Source of the DNA: PVC group bacterium
GTDB taxonomy: Bacteria; GCA-001730085; JADFSZ01
DNA: 12,889 nucleotides
NCBI GenBank assembly: GCA_022560555.1
Contig: JADFSZ010000030.1
Coordinates: forward strand, 1 to 12,889
Direction: 5' to 3'
Shown here: piece by piece, positions 1 through 7,581 of the stretch
Layout: each line of letters starts with the position of its first letter
Position numbering within the stretch: the stretch's first letter is position 1
Program-made: the position numbers and the translations under genes
Notes under the pieces: model-generated
What the model was told of the DNA's origin: nothing
Database searches by the model: none
The model's input: the letters and a program-made list of their open reading frames with translations, nothing else

Positions 1-5
1 AATAA

Positions 6-983
6 TTATACCGTCTTTTGAAGAATTTCTTTTGGCCCGGGCCCGGGCTCACTGATCAAAATCCCGACATGGGGTAAAGCTTCTTTGATCACCTGCGTGA
101 TTTTGGACACATCTTTTTCAAGGCAGAAAATCTTCACTTGAGCGCCCGCGTCCATGGTTTCCCATGCACCAATACTCTTTAGGCGCATTTCTTCGCAGCA
201 GCGAATGGCCACAAGGCTTTCGGGCTTCCAGTAAAGAATCGGGGGCTCCGACGAAAACATGGTTGCGAACATTTTTAAATAGCTTGAACGGATAAAAGGC
301 CCAAGGCTCTCAAGATCCTTGTTGGCCAAGGCGCTTAACGCTTTCGGAAAGATTTTTTCAGAATCAAGACACCACTCTCGGTAAAAAGGGCTTGTGAGGC
401 GCGCGCGTTCCATCGCCCCGCGTGACGAAATGGTTTTTGCCGTCTTGCTTATCTCAACAACAACAATGCGAAGTTCCGGCCAAAAATGTTCTTCGTGAAT
501 CTTGTCCGCATGCTCCGCATGCGATGGGAACGAAACAAACCCTCCAAATACAGCACGTGCCGCGGAGGCGGAGCCGATACGCGCTAACCCTGAAATAATA
601 TCAAGGCTGACCCCCGGATCCAGTAATTTACCAGCGCCAAAAGCCAAAGCTGCGAAACCCGATGATGAACTCGCAAGCCCGGCGGATGTGGGAAAGTTGT
701 TACGGCTGTAACAGGAAAAACAGTCTTTTGAGTCAAAATATTCTCGAAGAGAATCAAAAAATGGAGTGAAACGTTCAATGTCCACCGGAATATCGTTAAC
801 AACAACGGAATCTTTTTCGGATCGAGCCACCGTTGTTGTGGTCGTAAGATTTTTGAGGGTAATGCCGATGCTTGGGGTCGCGGGAAGATTTTTCTCAACG
901 TCGCTTTTCCCCCAGTATTTTATAAGAGCGAGATTTGGGGAAGCCTGGACAGTTATATTTTCCTGTGAAGTTCCATGTGTCAT
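6..983 (-). CDS. mvaD: Diphosphomevalonate decarboxylase
   Basis: This GHMP-superfamily enzyme carries out the ATP-dependent decarboxylation of mevalonate 5-diphosphate to isopentenyl diphosphate in the cytoplasm. The 325 residues match the family's usual length. Visible landmarks are the N-terminal ALIKYWGK motif (about 19-26), the phosphate-binding loop PTSAGLASSSSGF (98-110), the conserved Arg in GSASAARAVFGG (Arg143), the catalytic Asp in TMDAG (Asp278) and the late PGPGP motif (313-317). The motif after the catalytic Asp reads DAGAQ rather than the common DAGPN, a modest departure. Its ATG overlaps the mvaA stop in an ATGA arrangement, so translation is probably coupled. It is the last mevalonate gene visible; the stop codon is 5 bases from the left edge. 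The overall family is clear. A related monophosphate decarboxylase cannot be excluded by eye but is less likely. Confidence 0.93.
   Translation of the reverse strand: MTHGTSQENITVQASPNLALIKYWGKSDVEKNLPATPSIGITLKNLTTTTTVARSEKDSVVVNDIPVDIERFTPFFDSLREYFDSKDCFSCYSRNNFPTSAGLASSSSGFAALAFGAGKLLDPGVSLDIISGLARIGSASAARAVFGGFVSFPSHAEHADKIHEEHFWPELRIVVVEISKTAKTISSRGAMERARLTSPFYREWCLDSEKIFPKALSALANKDLESLGPFIRSSYLKMFATMFSSEPPILYWKPESLVAIRCCEEMRLKSIGAWETMDAGAQVKIFCLEKDVSKITQVIKEALPHVGILISEPGPGPKEILQKTV
35..48. repeat. 14-bp perfect GC palindrome inside mvaD
   Basis: The sequence GCCCGGGCCCGGGC is its own reverse complement. It encodes the conserved Pro-Gly-Pro-Gly-Pro near the mvaD C-terminus, so protein constraint explains it. 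No T-tract follows on the minus strand, so it is not an intrinsic terminator. Confidence 0.5.
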
Positions 984-2245
984 TCTTTGCCCCGGATATC
1001 ATCGAGAAGTTTTGTCGCGGCTTTGGCCGCGAGGGTTCCGGACTCCCACATCTTCTTCACAAGTACTTTGATTTCTTTTCCGCGCGCGCCAACCATATAC
1101 GCGATACGGGACGCGTGCAGTTTCATGTGCCCTTGCTGAATCCCTTCAGAAACAAGGGCCAACAAGGCTGCTAGATTTTGCGCCAGGCCCAATGCTGCCG
1201 CGATGCGGCATAAAATCTGCGCGTCAGGATTGCCGAGAATTTTCATGGAGGTTTGACACCCGGGATGCATGGTAACCGCGCCGCCGACAGTTCCTAAAGG
1301 AAGAGGAATTTCCAAAGAGCCTTCCAAATTCCCGTCTTTGACTTCAAAACGGGAAAGCGCTTTATAAGCTCCGCTTATGGACGCATAATGATGAGCGGCC
1401 GACTCAACGGCACGGGTATCATTGCCGGTGGCTAGTGTCAAAGCGACAATGCCGTTCATGATTCCCTTATTATGAGTAACGGCACGGGAAGGGGCTTCGA
1501 GCGCTAGGTGAGATGCCAGCTCAATTTTGGAGGAAATCTCGCTGCCGAGAAAATCTTTATAGCGTAAAAACCGAAAAGGAACGCGAAAACTTGCGCCGGC
1601 CCGACGGTGCGGAGCCGTATTCGTTAAAATCGACATGAGGATTTTCCCTCCGCTGATCTTTTCAATCATAGAGCGGATTTTTTCAGCCGCGGTATTAACA
1701 ACGTTAGCTCCCATGGCGTCGCGCACATCAATATCAATGTTCACGTTCACAAGCCCTGTGACGGGAAGCCGTGTGACTTCAAGGCCTCGATATCCGCCGC
1801 CGCGCGCCTTCATCGACGGCATGGATTTATCCAATTCATTTCCGATTTCCACGGAGGCGAGATAAATTTTTTCTTCCTCGCCGGCAGGAACACCTTCAAT
1901 GTACAATTGGGCCGTCATAACCGGATCTGTGGCCCATGTGTGAAATCCGCCTCCGGCCGCAACGATACGGGCGCCGTGGGATGCGGCCGCGATAACCGAG
2001 GGTTCTTCTGTTGCCATCGGAACAGAATATTCTCTCTGGTCAATGAGAAACCCGGTGGCCAATCCGAGGGGAACCGGAAAAAGGCCGATTCCGGATTCAA
2101 TCATCACGTCCGTCACTTCCAGGTAAGAGTTTTTGCCGTCAATCGCTTCCATTTCTTTTTCTGTTAAATGAAATGCGCTTTTCAGATGATCTCGTCTTTC
2201 CTGGATCGGCATTTTTCTAAAATTTTTTGGGAAACCGTTATTCAT
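980..2245 (-). CDS. mvaA: Hydroxymethylglutaryl-CoA reductase, class II
   Basis: This enzyme interconverts HMG-CoA and mevalonate with NAD(P)H. In the operon context it should run in the biosynthetic direction, although class II enzymes were first described as degradative. The 421 residues are typical of the soluble bacterial class II form, with no membrane domain. Landmarks include EEPSVIAAAS (Glu80/81, catalytic Glu), the cofactor-site DAMGAN (176-181), the catalytic Lys in HNKGIMNG (Lys260), the catalytic Asp in ATGNDTR (Asp276), GTVGGAV (about 318-324) and the C-terminal catalytic His in GHMKLHA (His373). The start codon is 24 bases after the fni stop. I see no clear Shine-Dalgarno sequence, so it may depend on translation of the gene before it. 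Its stop overlaps the mvaD start by 4 bases. Cofactor preference cannot be settled by eye. Confidence 0.95.
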   Translation of the reverse strand: MNNGFPKNFRKMPIQERRDHLKSAFHLTEKEMEAIDGKNSYLEVTDVMIESGIGLFPVPLGLATGFLIDQREYSVPMATEEPSVIAAASHGARIVAAGGGFHTWATDPVMTAQLYIEGVPAGEEEKIYLASVEIGNELDKSMPSMKARGGGYRGLEVTRLPVTGLVNVNIDIDVRDAMGANVVNTAAEKIRSMIEKISGGKILMSILTNTAPHRRAGASFRVPFRFLRYKDFLGSEISSKIELASHLALEAPSRAVTHNKGIMNGIVALTLATGNDTRAVESAAHHYASISGAYKALSRFEVKDGNLEGSLEIPLPLGTVGGAVTMHPGCQTSMKILGNPDAQILCRIAAALGLAQNLAALLALVSEGIQQGHMKLHASRIAYMVGARGKEIKVLVKKMWESGTLAAKAATKLLDDIRGKE

Positions 2246-2269
2246 AAGTTCGGTAAATGGTAATTAGAT

Positions 2270-3385
2270 TTACATTCCTTCCGCTTTTTTTATTTGTTCC
2301 ACATTGGATATAAAACTTGTCTCACGCCAGATCTTGTCGGCCGTCACATCTTTTAATGTTTTAGAAGACGTCAGAAGCATAACAGAACGAATCACTTTTT
2401 CAATCCCTTCAATACGCCGTATCACAGCTTCAACGCCGCCGGACAACACGTCGCGGATGAATATGCCGGCTAGCCCTCCCATCTTCGAGCCCAGAGCGAT
2501 GGATTTCATGAGATCCATTCCGGACTTTAAGCCGCCGGATGCCAAAACGCGGCCCGACATGGACCCGACACTATCCAACACATACGCCGTCGGAAGCCCC
2601 CAGTCCGTAAACTCGTTTGCCAATTGTTCCTCGTTTTTGTTAAGACGCTGAGCTTCGACAAGAACCCAATTCGTTCCTCCGGCGCCGGCAATATCAACAT
2701 ATTTGACCCCCATGTTGAGGAGCGTTTTAATCTGATGGGGACGAATGCCAAAACCTGTTTCTTTGACAATGACCGGGAGGGGACATGTCTTCACGGTTTG
2801 TTGGATAGCCCCAAGCAAACCTCGAAAATCGGTGTCGCCGCCGGGCTGAAAAAGTTCTTGTCCGGGATTAAGATGAATGACCAGCGCGTGGGCTTGAAGC
2901 TTCTCTAATAATTTATAGAGTTTTGTGTTGTCATCACCGCGCACTTGTACAGCGCCGATATTTGCCAGTATGGGAACATGGGGCGCGTAAGGCTTAATAT
3001 GAAAATGTTCAAATAAATTTTCTTGTTCTAACAGAACACGAATGGAACCTAATCCAACAGGAATATTTTTTGCTTCTGCCGCTTCGGCTAATTTACGGTT
3101 AGCCGTCATTCCTTGAGCAGATCCGCCCGTCATGCATGAAATAAAAAGCGGCAACGATACACGCTGACCTAAAAACTCGCAAGAACTATCAATATCTTCC
3201 ATGCTTAATTCGGGCAACGCATCATGGATAAAATGAACCCCCTCAAAACCACTCACAATCCCTGATTGAATGGAGGCAGCATCCGTATGACAAATATCCA
3301 AATGACTTTGTTTGCGATCCGAGATGTCAAGTTGATCCGAAGTTCCGGACGAATTGAGATTTTTATTCGCGGAAGAGGTACTCAC
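2270..3385 (-). CDS. fni: Type 2 isopentenyl-diphosphate delta-isomerase (FMN-dependent)
   Basis: This enzyme isomerises isopentenyl diphosphate to dimethylallyl diphosphate using reduced FMN, NADPH and Mg2+; it is unrelated to the Nudix-type isomerase. TIM-barrel signatures include RKQSHL near the N-terminus, ISCMTGGS, LGSIRVLLE, ANIGAVQV, HLNPGQE (His, Gln and Glu of the active site and metal site), VIVKETGFG (Lys), AGAGGTNW and the phosphate-binding GGLKSGMD. I chose a GTG start at 3385 because an AGAGAGG ribosome-binding site (3395-3401) lies 9 bases upstream. In-frame ATG codons at 3394 and 3409 would give 374 or 379 residues but lack well-spaced sites. With the GTG start it still overlaps the end of mvaS by 23 bases (47 with the longest start). 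The roughly 25 residues before RKQSHL are low in complexity and Ser/Asn-rich. Confidence 0.93.
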   Translation of the reverse strand: MSTSSANKNLNSSGTSDQLDISDRKQSHLDICHTDAASIQSGIVSGFEGVHFIHDALPELSMEDIDSSCEFLGQRVSLPLFISCMTGGSAQGMTANRKLAEAAEAKNIPVGLGSIRVLLEQENLFEHFHIKPYAPHVPILANIGAVQVRGDDNTKLYKLLEKLQAHALVIHLNPGQELFQPGGDTDFRGLLGAIQQTVKTCPLPVIVKETGFGIRPHQIKTLLNMGVKYVDIAGAGGTNWVLVEAQRLNKNEEQLANEFTDWGLPTAYVLDSVGSMSGRVLASGGLKSGMDLMKSIALGSKMGGLAGIFIRDVLSGGVEAVIRRIEGIEKVIRSVMLLTSSKTLKDVTADKIWRETSFISNVEQIKKAEGM

Positions 3386-4658
3386 GGTAACCATCCTCTC
3401 TAATCCCATTTAAATAAAATGACCCTGAGCTCACGGAAGGGATGGCGGACTGAAGAAGTGGTAAATACGTTGAACGGTTAAACCGATCAGTGGAAAGCCA
3501 TTGCTCATAATCGGTGAATGATGCTTCATTTCCGTTGGCAAGAAGTCCTTCAAGATCCCATTTTTCAATGACCTCGGGCGCTTTTGGAGCCACTTTTCCG
3601 GACACCACGAGCATGGTGTTCCCGGATCCATAGGATGCCAAAAGAACCTTTTTTCCGATAATATCCGAGCCCAGCTCTTTATAACGATCTTTGAGAAGAA
3701 AAGCTAAAGGCATAAACAAGGCGCCGGAATAAAGATTCCCGCTTTTGGAAGCCGGCTGGATGAGAGCCTGGAATCCCCGACGATCAAGGAAATCAGTCGC
3801 TTCTTGTTTGCTCAGTCCGAGAATTTTATGTAAAAGATGTCGCATGGCTTCCATGGGCAAACTTTTGTAGGGAACATGGAGAACAAAAAGGTCGGTTGAT
3901 TCTAAAACCTCTTTGGGGTCTAATTTTCTTCGAAGGCTATGATCTTTGAGTGCCGCCTCAAGGCCCTCGATATAACAACGAAGGGAAAAACGACCCTTCA
4001 CTTTGGCCGTATCAGAACCAATAGGACGAAAAAAATCATCCACATCTCTCGAACTGTATCCGACGGTGGAAAGATCTAGTTCAATCAACTTTGGATTTTT
4101 TTCAACCAGCATAGCCACGGCCCCTGCCCCTTGAGTGATTTCGGCCGTTGTCGAAGGCTCGTATTTAGCAACATCGGTGCAGACAACAATACCGTTTTCA
4201 TTAAAATTGTTGTTGTTCATAGAGAGCATGGCCCCAACACCGACAAGAGAAATGGTTCCTCCGGCACATGCATGTTGTATTTGGTAGGTAGAAATGGATT
4301 GAGGGATTTTGAATCCGGCGCGCTGAAGGAGACCTTCAATGTAGGCGGCAATGGGTTTTGAAAAATCTATCGTTGTTTCAGTGCCGACAGCGATATATCG
4401 AAGTCCGGATAAATTTGCGTCCGGGTTCGAACGAATCAATTTCGCCATGGCTTCAGCGCCCATGGTGACCGTGTCTTCCCACGTGTCGGGAAAACGCATG
4501 GACTCTTGTCCTGTGTATTCCATCGCGCGACGGATTGTTTTTGCAACCCGAGGATCCGTTTTCCCGTTTTCCCGCTTCCGAACAATGGCTTCAAGGCTGA
4601 TGCAAGGTTTCGGAAGATAGATCGCGATATCACTTATACCAATAGGCGTCATTTTCAT
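3363..4658 (-). CDS. mvaS: Hydroxymethylglutaryl-CoA synthase
   Basis: This is the first committed enzyme of the mevalonate pathway, condensing acetyl-CoA and acetoacetyl-CoA into HMG-CoA through a thiolase-fold active site. The catalytic triad is visible: Glu94 in VGTETTID, Cys131 in QHACAGGT and His261 in LHVPYKS. The 431 residues exceed the roughly 385 of Gram-positive MvaS; the extra length lies mostly in the C-terminal half, which still ends with a family-like YLNGIREDGYREYLF segment. The first ATG is followed two codons later by another (4652). Neither has a convincing Shine-Dalgarno sequence, so the start could be either. It is the promoter-proximal gene of the operon, and the divergent region 4659-5045 supplies its promoter. 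The conserved C-terminus overlaps the start of fni. Confidence 0.94.
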   Translation of the reverse strand: MKMTPIGISDIAIYLPKPCISLEAIVRKRENGKTDPRVAKTIRRAMEYTGQESMRFPDTWEDTVTMGAEAMAKLIRSNPDANLSGLRYIAVGTETTIDFSKPIAAYIEGLLQRAGFKIPQSISTYQIQHACAGGTISLVGVGAMLSMNNNNFNENGIVVCTDVAKYEPSTTAEITQGAGAVAMLVEKNPKLIELDLSTVGYSSRDVDDFFRPIGSDTAKVKGRFSLRCYIEGLEAALKDHSLRRKLDPKEVLESTDLFVLHVPYKSLPMEAMRHLLHKILGLSKQEATDFLDRRGFQALIQPASKSGNLYSGALFMPLAFLLKDRYKELGSDIIGKKVLLASYGSGNTMLVVSGKVAPKAPEVIEKWDLEGLLANGNEASFTDYEQWLSTDRFNRSTYLPLLQSAIPSVSSGSFYLNGIREDGYREYLFRE

Positions 4659-4791
4659 GATGTGTTTAGCTTGCTTACATTGCGTTATGGGTTTCTTCTA
4701 GTTTCTTAGCATGGCATGAACTGTATTTATATATTAAATATGCAAAATGACCGGCCGTAACGGATAATTCGATACAAACCGAAGAGGATAA

Positions 4792-4820
4792 AGGATAAAT
4801 CAAAGCTCTTGAAAAGTCAA
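4792..4820 (-). promoter_or_regulatory. Candidate sigma70-type promoter for the mevalonate operon
   Basis: On the minus strand a TTGACT -35 box (4815-4820) is separated by 17 bp from a TATCCT -10 box (4792-4797). The match is five of six and four of six to consensus. Transcription would begin near 4785, leaving a leader of about 125 bases before mvaS. A second AGGATA copy at 4785-4790 makes the exact -10 uncertain. Confidence 0.4.
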
Positions 4821-4877
4821 CATTTGATTGTATCCTTCGGACATTGGAGTACGAACAATACAGCCTTAAGTTAATTA

Positions 4878-4892
4878 TTAAAAGCATTTTAA
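4878..4892. repeat. AT-rich inverted repeat upstream of the leuC promoter
   Basis: TTAAAA and TTTTAA arms of 6 bp flank a 3-base centre (GCA). A 10-bp palindrome, TTATTAATAA, follows at 4900-4909. Both lie 35-70 bp upstream of the leuC -35 box, where an activator or repressor might bind, but AT-rich palindromes also arise by chance. Confidence 0.3.
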
Positions 4893-4944
4893 GCCGTTCT
4901 TATTAATAATATTGATGTTGCGAGTTATAGATGATAGGATTGAC

Positions 4945-4974
4945 TTGACAAAATCACCCAATTTCGCATATGCT
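4945..4974 (+). promoter_or_regulatory. Sigma70-type promoter for leuCD
   Basis: A perfect TTGACA -35 box (4945-4950) is followed after 18 bp by TATGCT (4969-4974). Transcription would start near 4981, giving a leader of about 65 bases to the leuC start. It is correctly placed and oriented, and is the strongest promoter match in the window. Confidence 0.6.
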
Positions 4975-5045
4975 AAAGGCCGCTTTGATAGAACGTCTGT
5001 GGCGCTCTCGGTGGAACCGGAACAAAAATCAAAGGAAATGGCAAT

Positions 5046-6458
5046 ATGGCTCTGAAAAAGAATATTTATGAAAAAATCTGGGATATGCATCTTGTTTATG
5101 AAGAACCGGGGCGCGATGCCATTATCTACATCGATACTCATTTTGTTCATGAAGTGACCTCCCCACAAGCCTTCGAGAGCCTACGTCTAAGCAAACGTTC
5201 TGTTCGAAGGCCTCAAAAAACATTTGCCACCATGGATCACAATGTTCCGACTTCGGACAGGAGCGCCCCGATCAAAGACGTTTTATCGAAAAAGCAAATC
5301 GAGACGCTCAGAAATAACTGCCATGAATTTGACGTCACATTGTTTGATATGGATACGATACAAAGCGGGATTGTTCATATCATAGGACCCGAGCTTGGCA
5401 TCACACATCCGGGGGCAACCATCGTTTGCGGGGATTCTCACACATCAACACACGGGGCCTTTGGGGCGCTTGCGTTCGGCATCGGAACAAGTGAAGTTGA
5501 ACATGTGCTTGCGACTCAGACATTGACTCAAAAAAAATCAAAAACGTTTGAAATCCGTATTAACGGAAAACGTCCATCGGGGGTTACGGCTAAAGATGTG
5601 ATCCTTGCCGTTATCGGAAAAATCGGAACAGCCGGAGCCACGGGATATGTTGTTGAATACACAGGAGAAGTGATTCGTGACTTTAATTTGGAAGAAAGAA
5701 TGACGGTGTGCAACATGTCGATCGAAGCCGGCGCGCGTGCCGGCCTCATTTCTCCGGATGACAAAACGTGCGACTATCTGAAAGAGAGAAAGTATATTCC
5801 TCAAGACGAGACATGGGAAAAGCTAACATCAAAATGGAAAAACTTCGCCTCAGACGAAGGCGCGGTCTATGATAAAACAATGGAATTGTTTGTCGACCAA
5901 CTTGAGCCGCAAATCACTTGGGGGACAACTCCCGAGCAGGTCACAAGCATTAATGGATCGACACCGGATCTTAGCCGTATTAAAGATCCAAACAAACGGA
6001 AAGCGGTCAAAAAAGCGCTCCAATATATGGGTCTGAATGAAAATATGCCTTTAAAAGGATTAAAAGTGGATCGAGTCTTTATCGGTTCATGCACGAATAG
6101 CCGGATGAGCGATTTGCGTGAAGCGAGTAAAGTTGTCAAAGGGTACAAAACACATAGTACTGTAAATGCCATGGTGGTTCCCGGAAGTCAATCTGTAAAA
6201 AAAATGGCGGAAGAAGAGGGACTTGATAAAATATTTAAAGAGGCCGGATTTGATTGGAGAGAATCGGGCTGCTCGATGTGTCTTGGGATGAATCCGGATC
6301 AGTTGAGAGCCGAGGAAAGATGCGCATCAACGTCTAATAGAAATTTTGAAGGACGACAAGGCAAGGGGGGCCGCACGCATCTCGTGAGTCCCGTGATGGC
6401 CGCGGCCGCGGCGATTAAAGGAAGCTTTGTCGATATCCGGGAATGGAAGTACAAATAG
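5046..6458 (+). CDS. leuC: 3-isopropylmalate dehydratase large subunit
   Basis: This aconitase-family subunit binds the 4Fe-4S cluster and, with LeuD, isomerises 2-isopropylmalate to 3-isopropylmalate in leucine synthesis. The 470 residues match the long bacterial LeuC type. The cluster ligands are visible: Cys349 in GSCTNSR, and Cys409 and Cys412 in GCSMCLGMNPD. Other signatures include GDSHTSTHGAFGALAFGIGTSEVEHV-type sequence in the first third (near residues 128-152) and the early ATMDHNVPT segment. The ATG at 5046 has AAAGGA (5031-5036) 9 bases upstream. leuD follows after 37 bases, and the pair is almost certainly co-transcribed. The usual partner leuB does not follow, and leuA is not in the window. 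The LeuD partner sequence favours isopropylmalate isomerase over homoaconitase. Confidence 0.96.
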   Translation: MALKKNIYEKIWDMHLVYEEPGRDAIIYIDTHFVHEVTSPQAFESLRLSKRSVRRPQKTFATMDHNVPTSDRSAPIKDVLSKKQIETLRNNCHEFDVTLFDMDTIQSGIVHIIGPELGITHPGATIVCGDSHTSTHGAFGALAFGIGTSEVEHVLATQTLTQKKSKTFEIRINGKRPSGVTAKDVILAVIGKIGTAGATGYVVEYTGEVIRDFNLEERMTVCNMSIEAGARAGLISPDDKTCDYLKERKYIPQDETWEKLTSKWKNFASDEGAVYDKTMELFVDQLEPQITWGTTPEQVTSINGSTPDLSRIKDPNKRKAVKKALQYMGLNENMPLKGLKVDRVFIGSCTNSRMSDLREASKVVKGYKTHSTVNAMVVPGSQSVKKMAEEEGLDKIFKEAGFDWRESGCSMCLGMNPDQLRAEERCASTSNRNFEGRQGKGGRTHLVSPVMAAAAAIKGSFVDIREWKYK

Positions 6459-6495
6459 TTAAAAAGACACACGTGAACAAATCGGAGATTTGACG

Positions 6496-7089
6496 ATGCG
6501 GTCCTTTACAACTTTAGAAGGAATTGTGGCTCCGCTTGAAGACTTGAATGTGGATACGGATCAAATTATCCCGAAACAGTTTTTAAAGCGGATTGAAAAG
6601 ACAGGGTTCGGAAAATTTTTGTTTTACGACTGGAGATATTTACCCAACGGCAAACTCAATCCGGATTTTGAAATGAATCACCCCCGCTACAAGGAAGCTT
6701 CCATCCTTCTCGCGAAGGAGAATTTTGGATGCGGATCTTCCCGGGAGCACGCCCCCTGGGCCTTGGATGATTATGGCATTAAATGTCTCTTGGCGCCGTC
6801 CTTCGCGGATATTTTCTATAACAATTGCTTTAATAACGGGATTCTTCCCATTGTCCTGGATTATCCTCTGATTGAAGAGCTTTTCAAAAATGTCAGACAG
6901 ATAGAAGACTTTAGGCTATCTATTGATTTACCAAATCAGCGGATTAAAAAACCTGATGGCAAAACAATCTCTTTTGATATTGATTCCTTTCGCAAACACT
7001 GCCTTGTCAACGGACTTGATCCTATCGGGCTGACTCTCGAACACGAAGAAAAAATCACCGAGTATGAAAAAGAACATGGGATACTATAA
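6496..7089 (+). CDS. leuD: 3-isopropylmalate dehydratase small subunit
   Basis: This swivel-domain partner of LeuC completes the active site of isopropylmalate isomerase. The 197 residues match the usual length of about 200. Signatures are DVDTDQIIP-like sequence near the N-terminus (here [12 protein letters not shown]), the substrate-loop motif [15 protein letters not shown] (from about residue 76) and [20 protein letters not shown] start it at the ATG at 6496 because GGAG (6484-6487) lies 8 bases upstream. The in-frame TTG at 6490 would sit only 2 bases from that site and would add two residues. It forms an operon with leuC. No intrinsic terminator follows; a new promoter candidate begins 9 bases after the stop. 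Confidence 0.95.
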   Translation: MRSFTTLEGIVAPLEDLNVDTDQIIPKQFLKRIEKTGFGKFLFYDWRYLPNGKLNPDFEMNHPRYKEASILLAKENFGCGSSREHAPWALDDYGIKCLLAPSFADIFYNNCFNNGILPIVLDYPLIEELFKNVRQIEDFRLSIDLPNQRIKKPDGKTISFDIDSFRKHCLVNGLDPIGLTLEHEEKITEYEKEHGIL

Positions 7090-7097
7090 ACAACGCC

Positions 7098-7126
7098 TTG
7101 ACAAATCTTATAGATATCCATGAAAT
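7098..7126 (+). promoter_or_regulatory. Candidate sigma70-type promoter for gloA
   Basis: A perfect TTGACA (7098-7103) is followed after 17 bp by TGAAAT (7121-7126), which matches TATAAT at four of six positions. The start would fall near 7133, about 46 bases before gloA. It would allow gloA and downstream genes to be expressed apart from leuCD. Confidence 0.42.
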
Positions 7127-7146
7127 ACGTTGTCTTACGCATGGAT
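7116..7146. repeat. 7-bp inverted repeat straddling the gloA promoter start
   Basis: ATCCATG (7116-7122) and CATGGAT (7140-7146) are exact inverted copies separated by 17 bases. The left arm abuts the -10 box and the right arm lies just past the predicted start. It could be an operator or a leader hairpin, but it is short enough to be chance. Confidence 0.3.
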
Positions 7147-7178
7147 TATGACGTTAGAACTTAAGAGGAGGATAAGAC

Positions 7179-7562
7179 ATGAGATTGTTGCATATCATGC
7201 TGCGTGTGAAAAATCTTGATGAATCAATAGAATTTTATACAAAGCATCTCGGCATGAAACTCTTGCGCAAAAATGATTATCCGGAAGGGAAATTCACCCT
7301 GGCCTTTTTGGGATACAAAAGTGAAGGGGAGGAAACCGTTTTAGAACTCACTTACAATTGGGACGTACATCAATACAACCTGGGTTCGGCTTATGGGCAT
7401 ATCGCGATTGGCGTGAATAATATTTATAGCACATGCGAACAGATGAAACGTGACGGGGTCAATGTGATAAGAGCCCCCGGCCCTATGAAGCACGGGCGCA
7501 CAGTGCTAGCTTTTATTGAAGATCCCAATGGATACAAGATAGAACTCCTGGAACGTACATAA
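7179..7562 (+). CDS. gloA: Lactoylglutathione lyase (glyoxalase I)
   Basis: This enzyme converts the hemithioacetal of methylglyoxal and glutathione (or a related thiol) to S-lactoylglutathione, detoxifying methylglyoxal. The 127 residues form the two beta-alpha-beta-beta-beta units of the vicinal oxygen chelate fold. All four metal ligands known from the E. coli enzyme are at the same positions: His5, Glu56, His74 and Glu122. Long stretches such as LGMKLLR, ELTYNW and [10 protein letters not shown] match the Ni2+-type bacterial GloA closely. A strong AGGAGG (7166-7171) lies 7 bases before the ATG. It heads a run of close plus-strand genes. Glutathione use is inferred from the family; the organism's thiol is unknown. 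Confidence 0.95.
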   Translation: MRLLHIMLRVKNLDESIEFYTKHLGMKLLRKNDYPEGKFTLAFLGYKSEGEETVLELTYNWDVHQYNLGSAYGHIAIGVNNIYSTCEQMKRDGVNVIRAPGPMKHGRTVLAFIEDPNGYKIELLERT

Positions 7563-7581
7563 ACGAAGAAATCCTTGCCTT

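Larger units (their letters stand above)
4659..5045. promoter_or_regulatory. Divergent intergenic control region between mvaS and leuC
   Basis: This 387-bp AT-rich region separates the leftward mevalonate operon from rightward leuCD. It contains a candidate promoter for each direction and several short AT-rich palindromes. I see no convincing gene: the open frames on the minus strand lack family features and overlap the control signals. I also see no leucine-rich leader peptide, T-box or attenuator. Confidence 0.6.

Noticed and set aside
4981-5045. Leucine leader peptide, T-box or attenuator before leuC
   Set aside because: The leader of about 65 bases has no run of Leu codons, no terminator hairpin with a T-tract and no T-box sequence.
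4675-5168. Two minus-strand open frames in the mvaS-leuC intergenic region
   Set aside because: They lack ribosome-binding sites and family motifs. They cover the promoter signals and the leuC start, and their composition is random-like.
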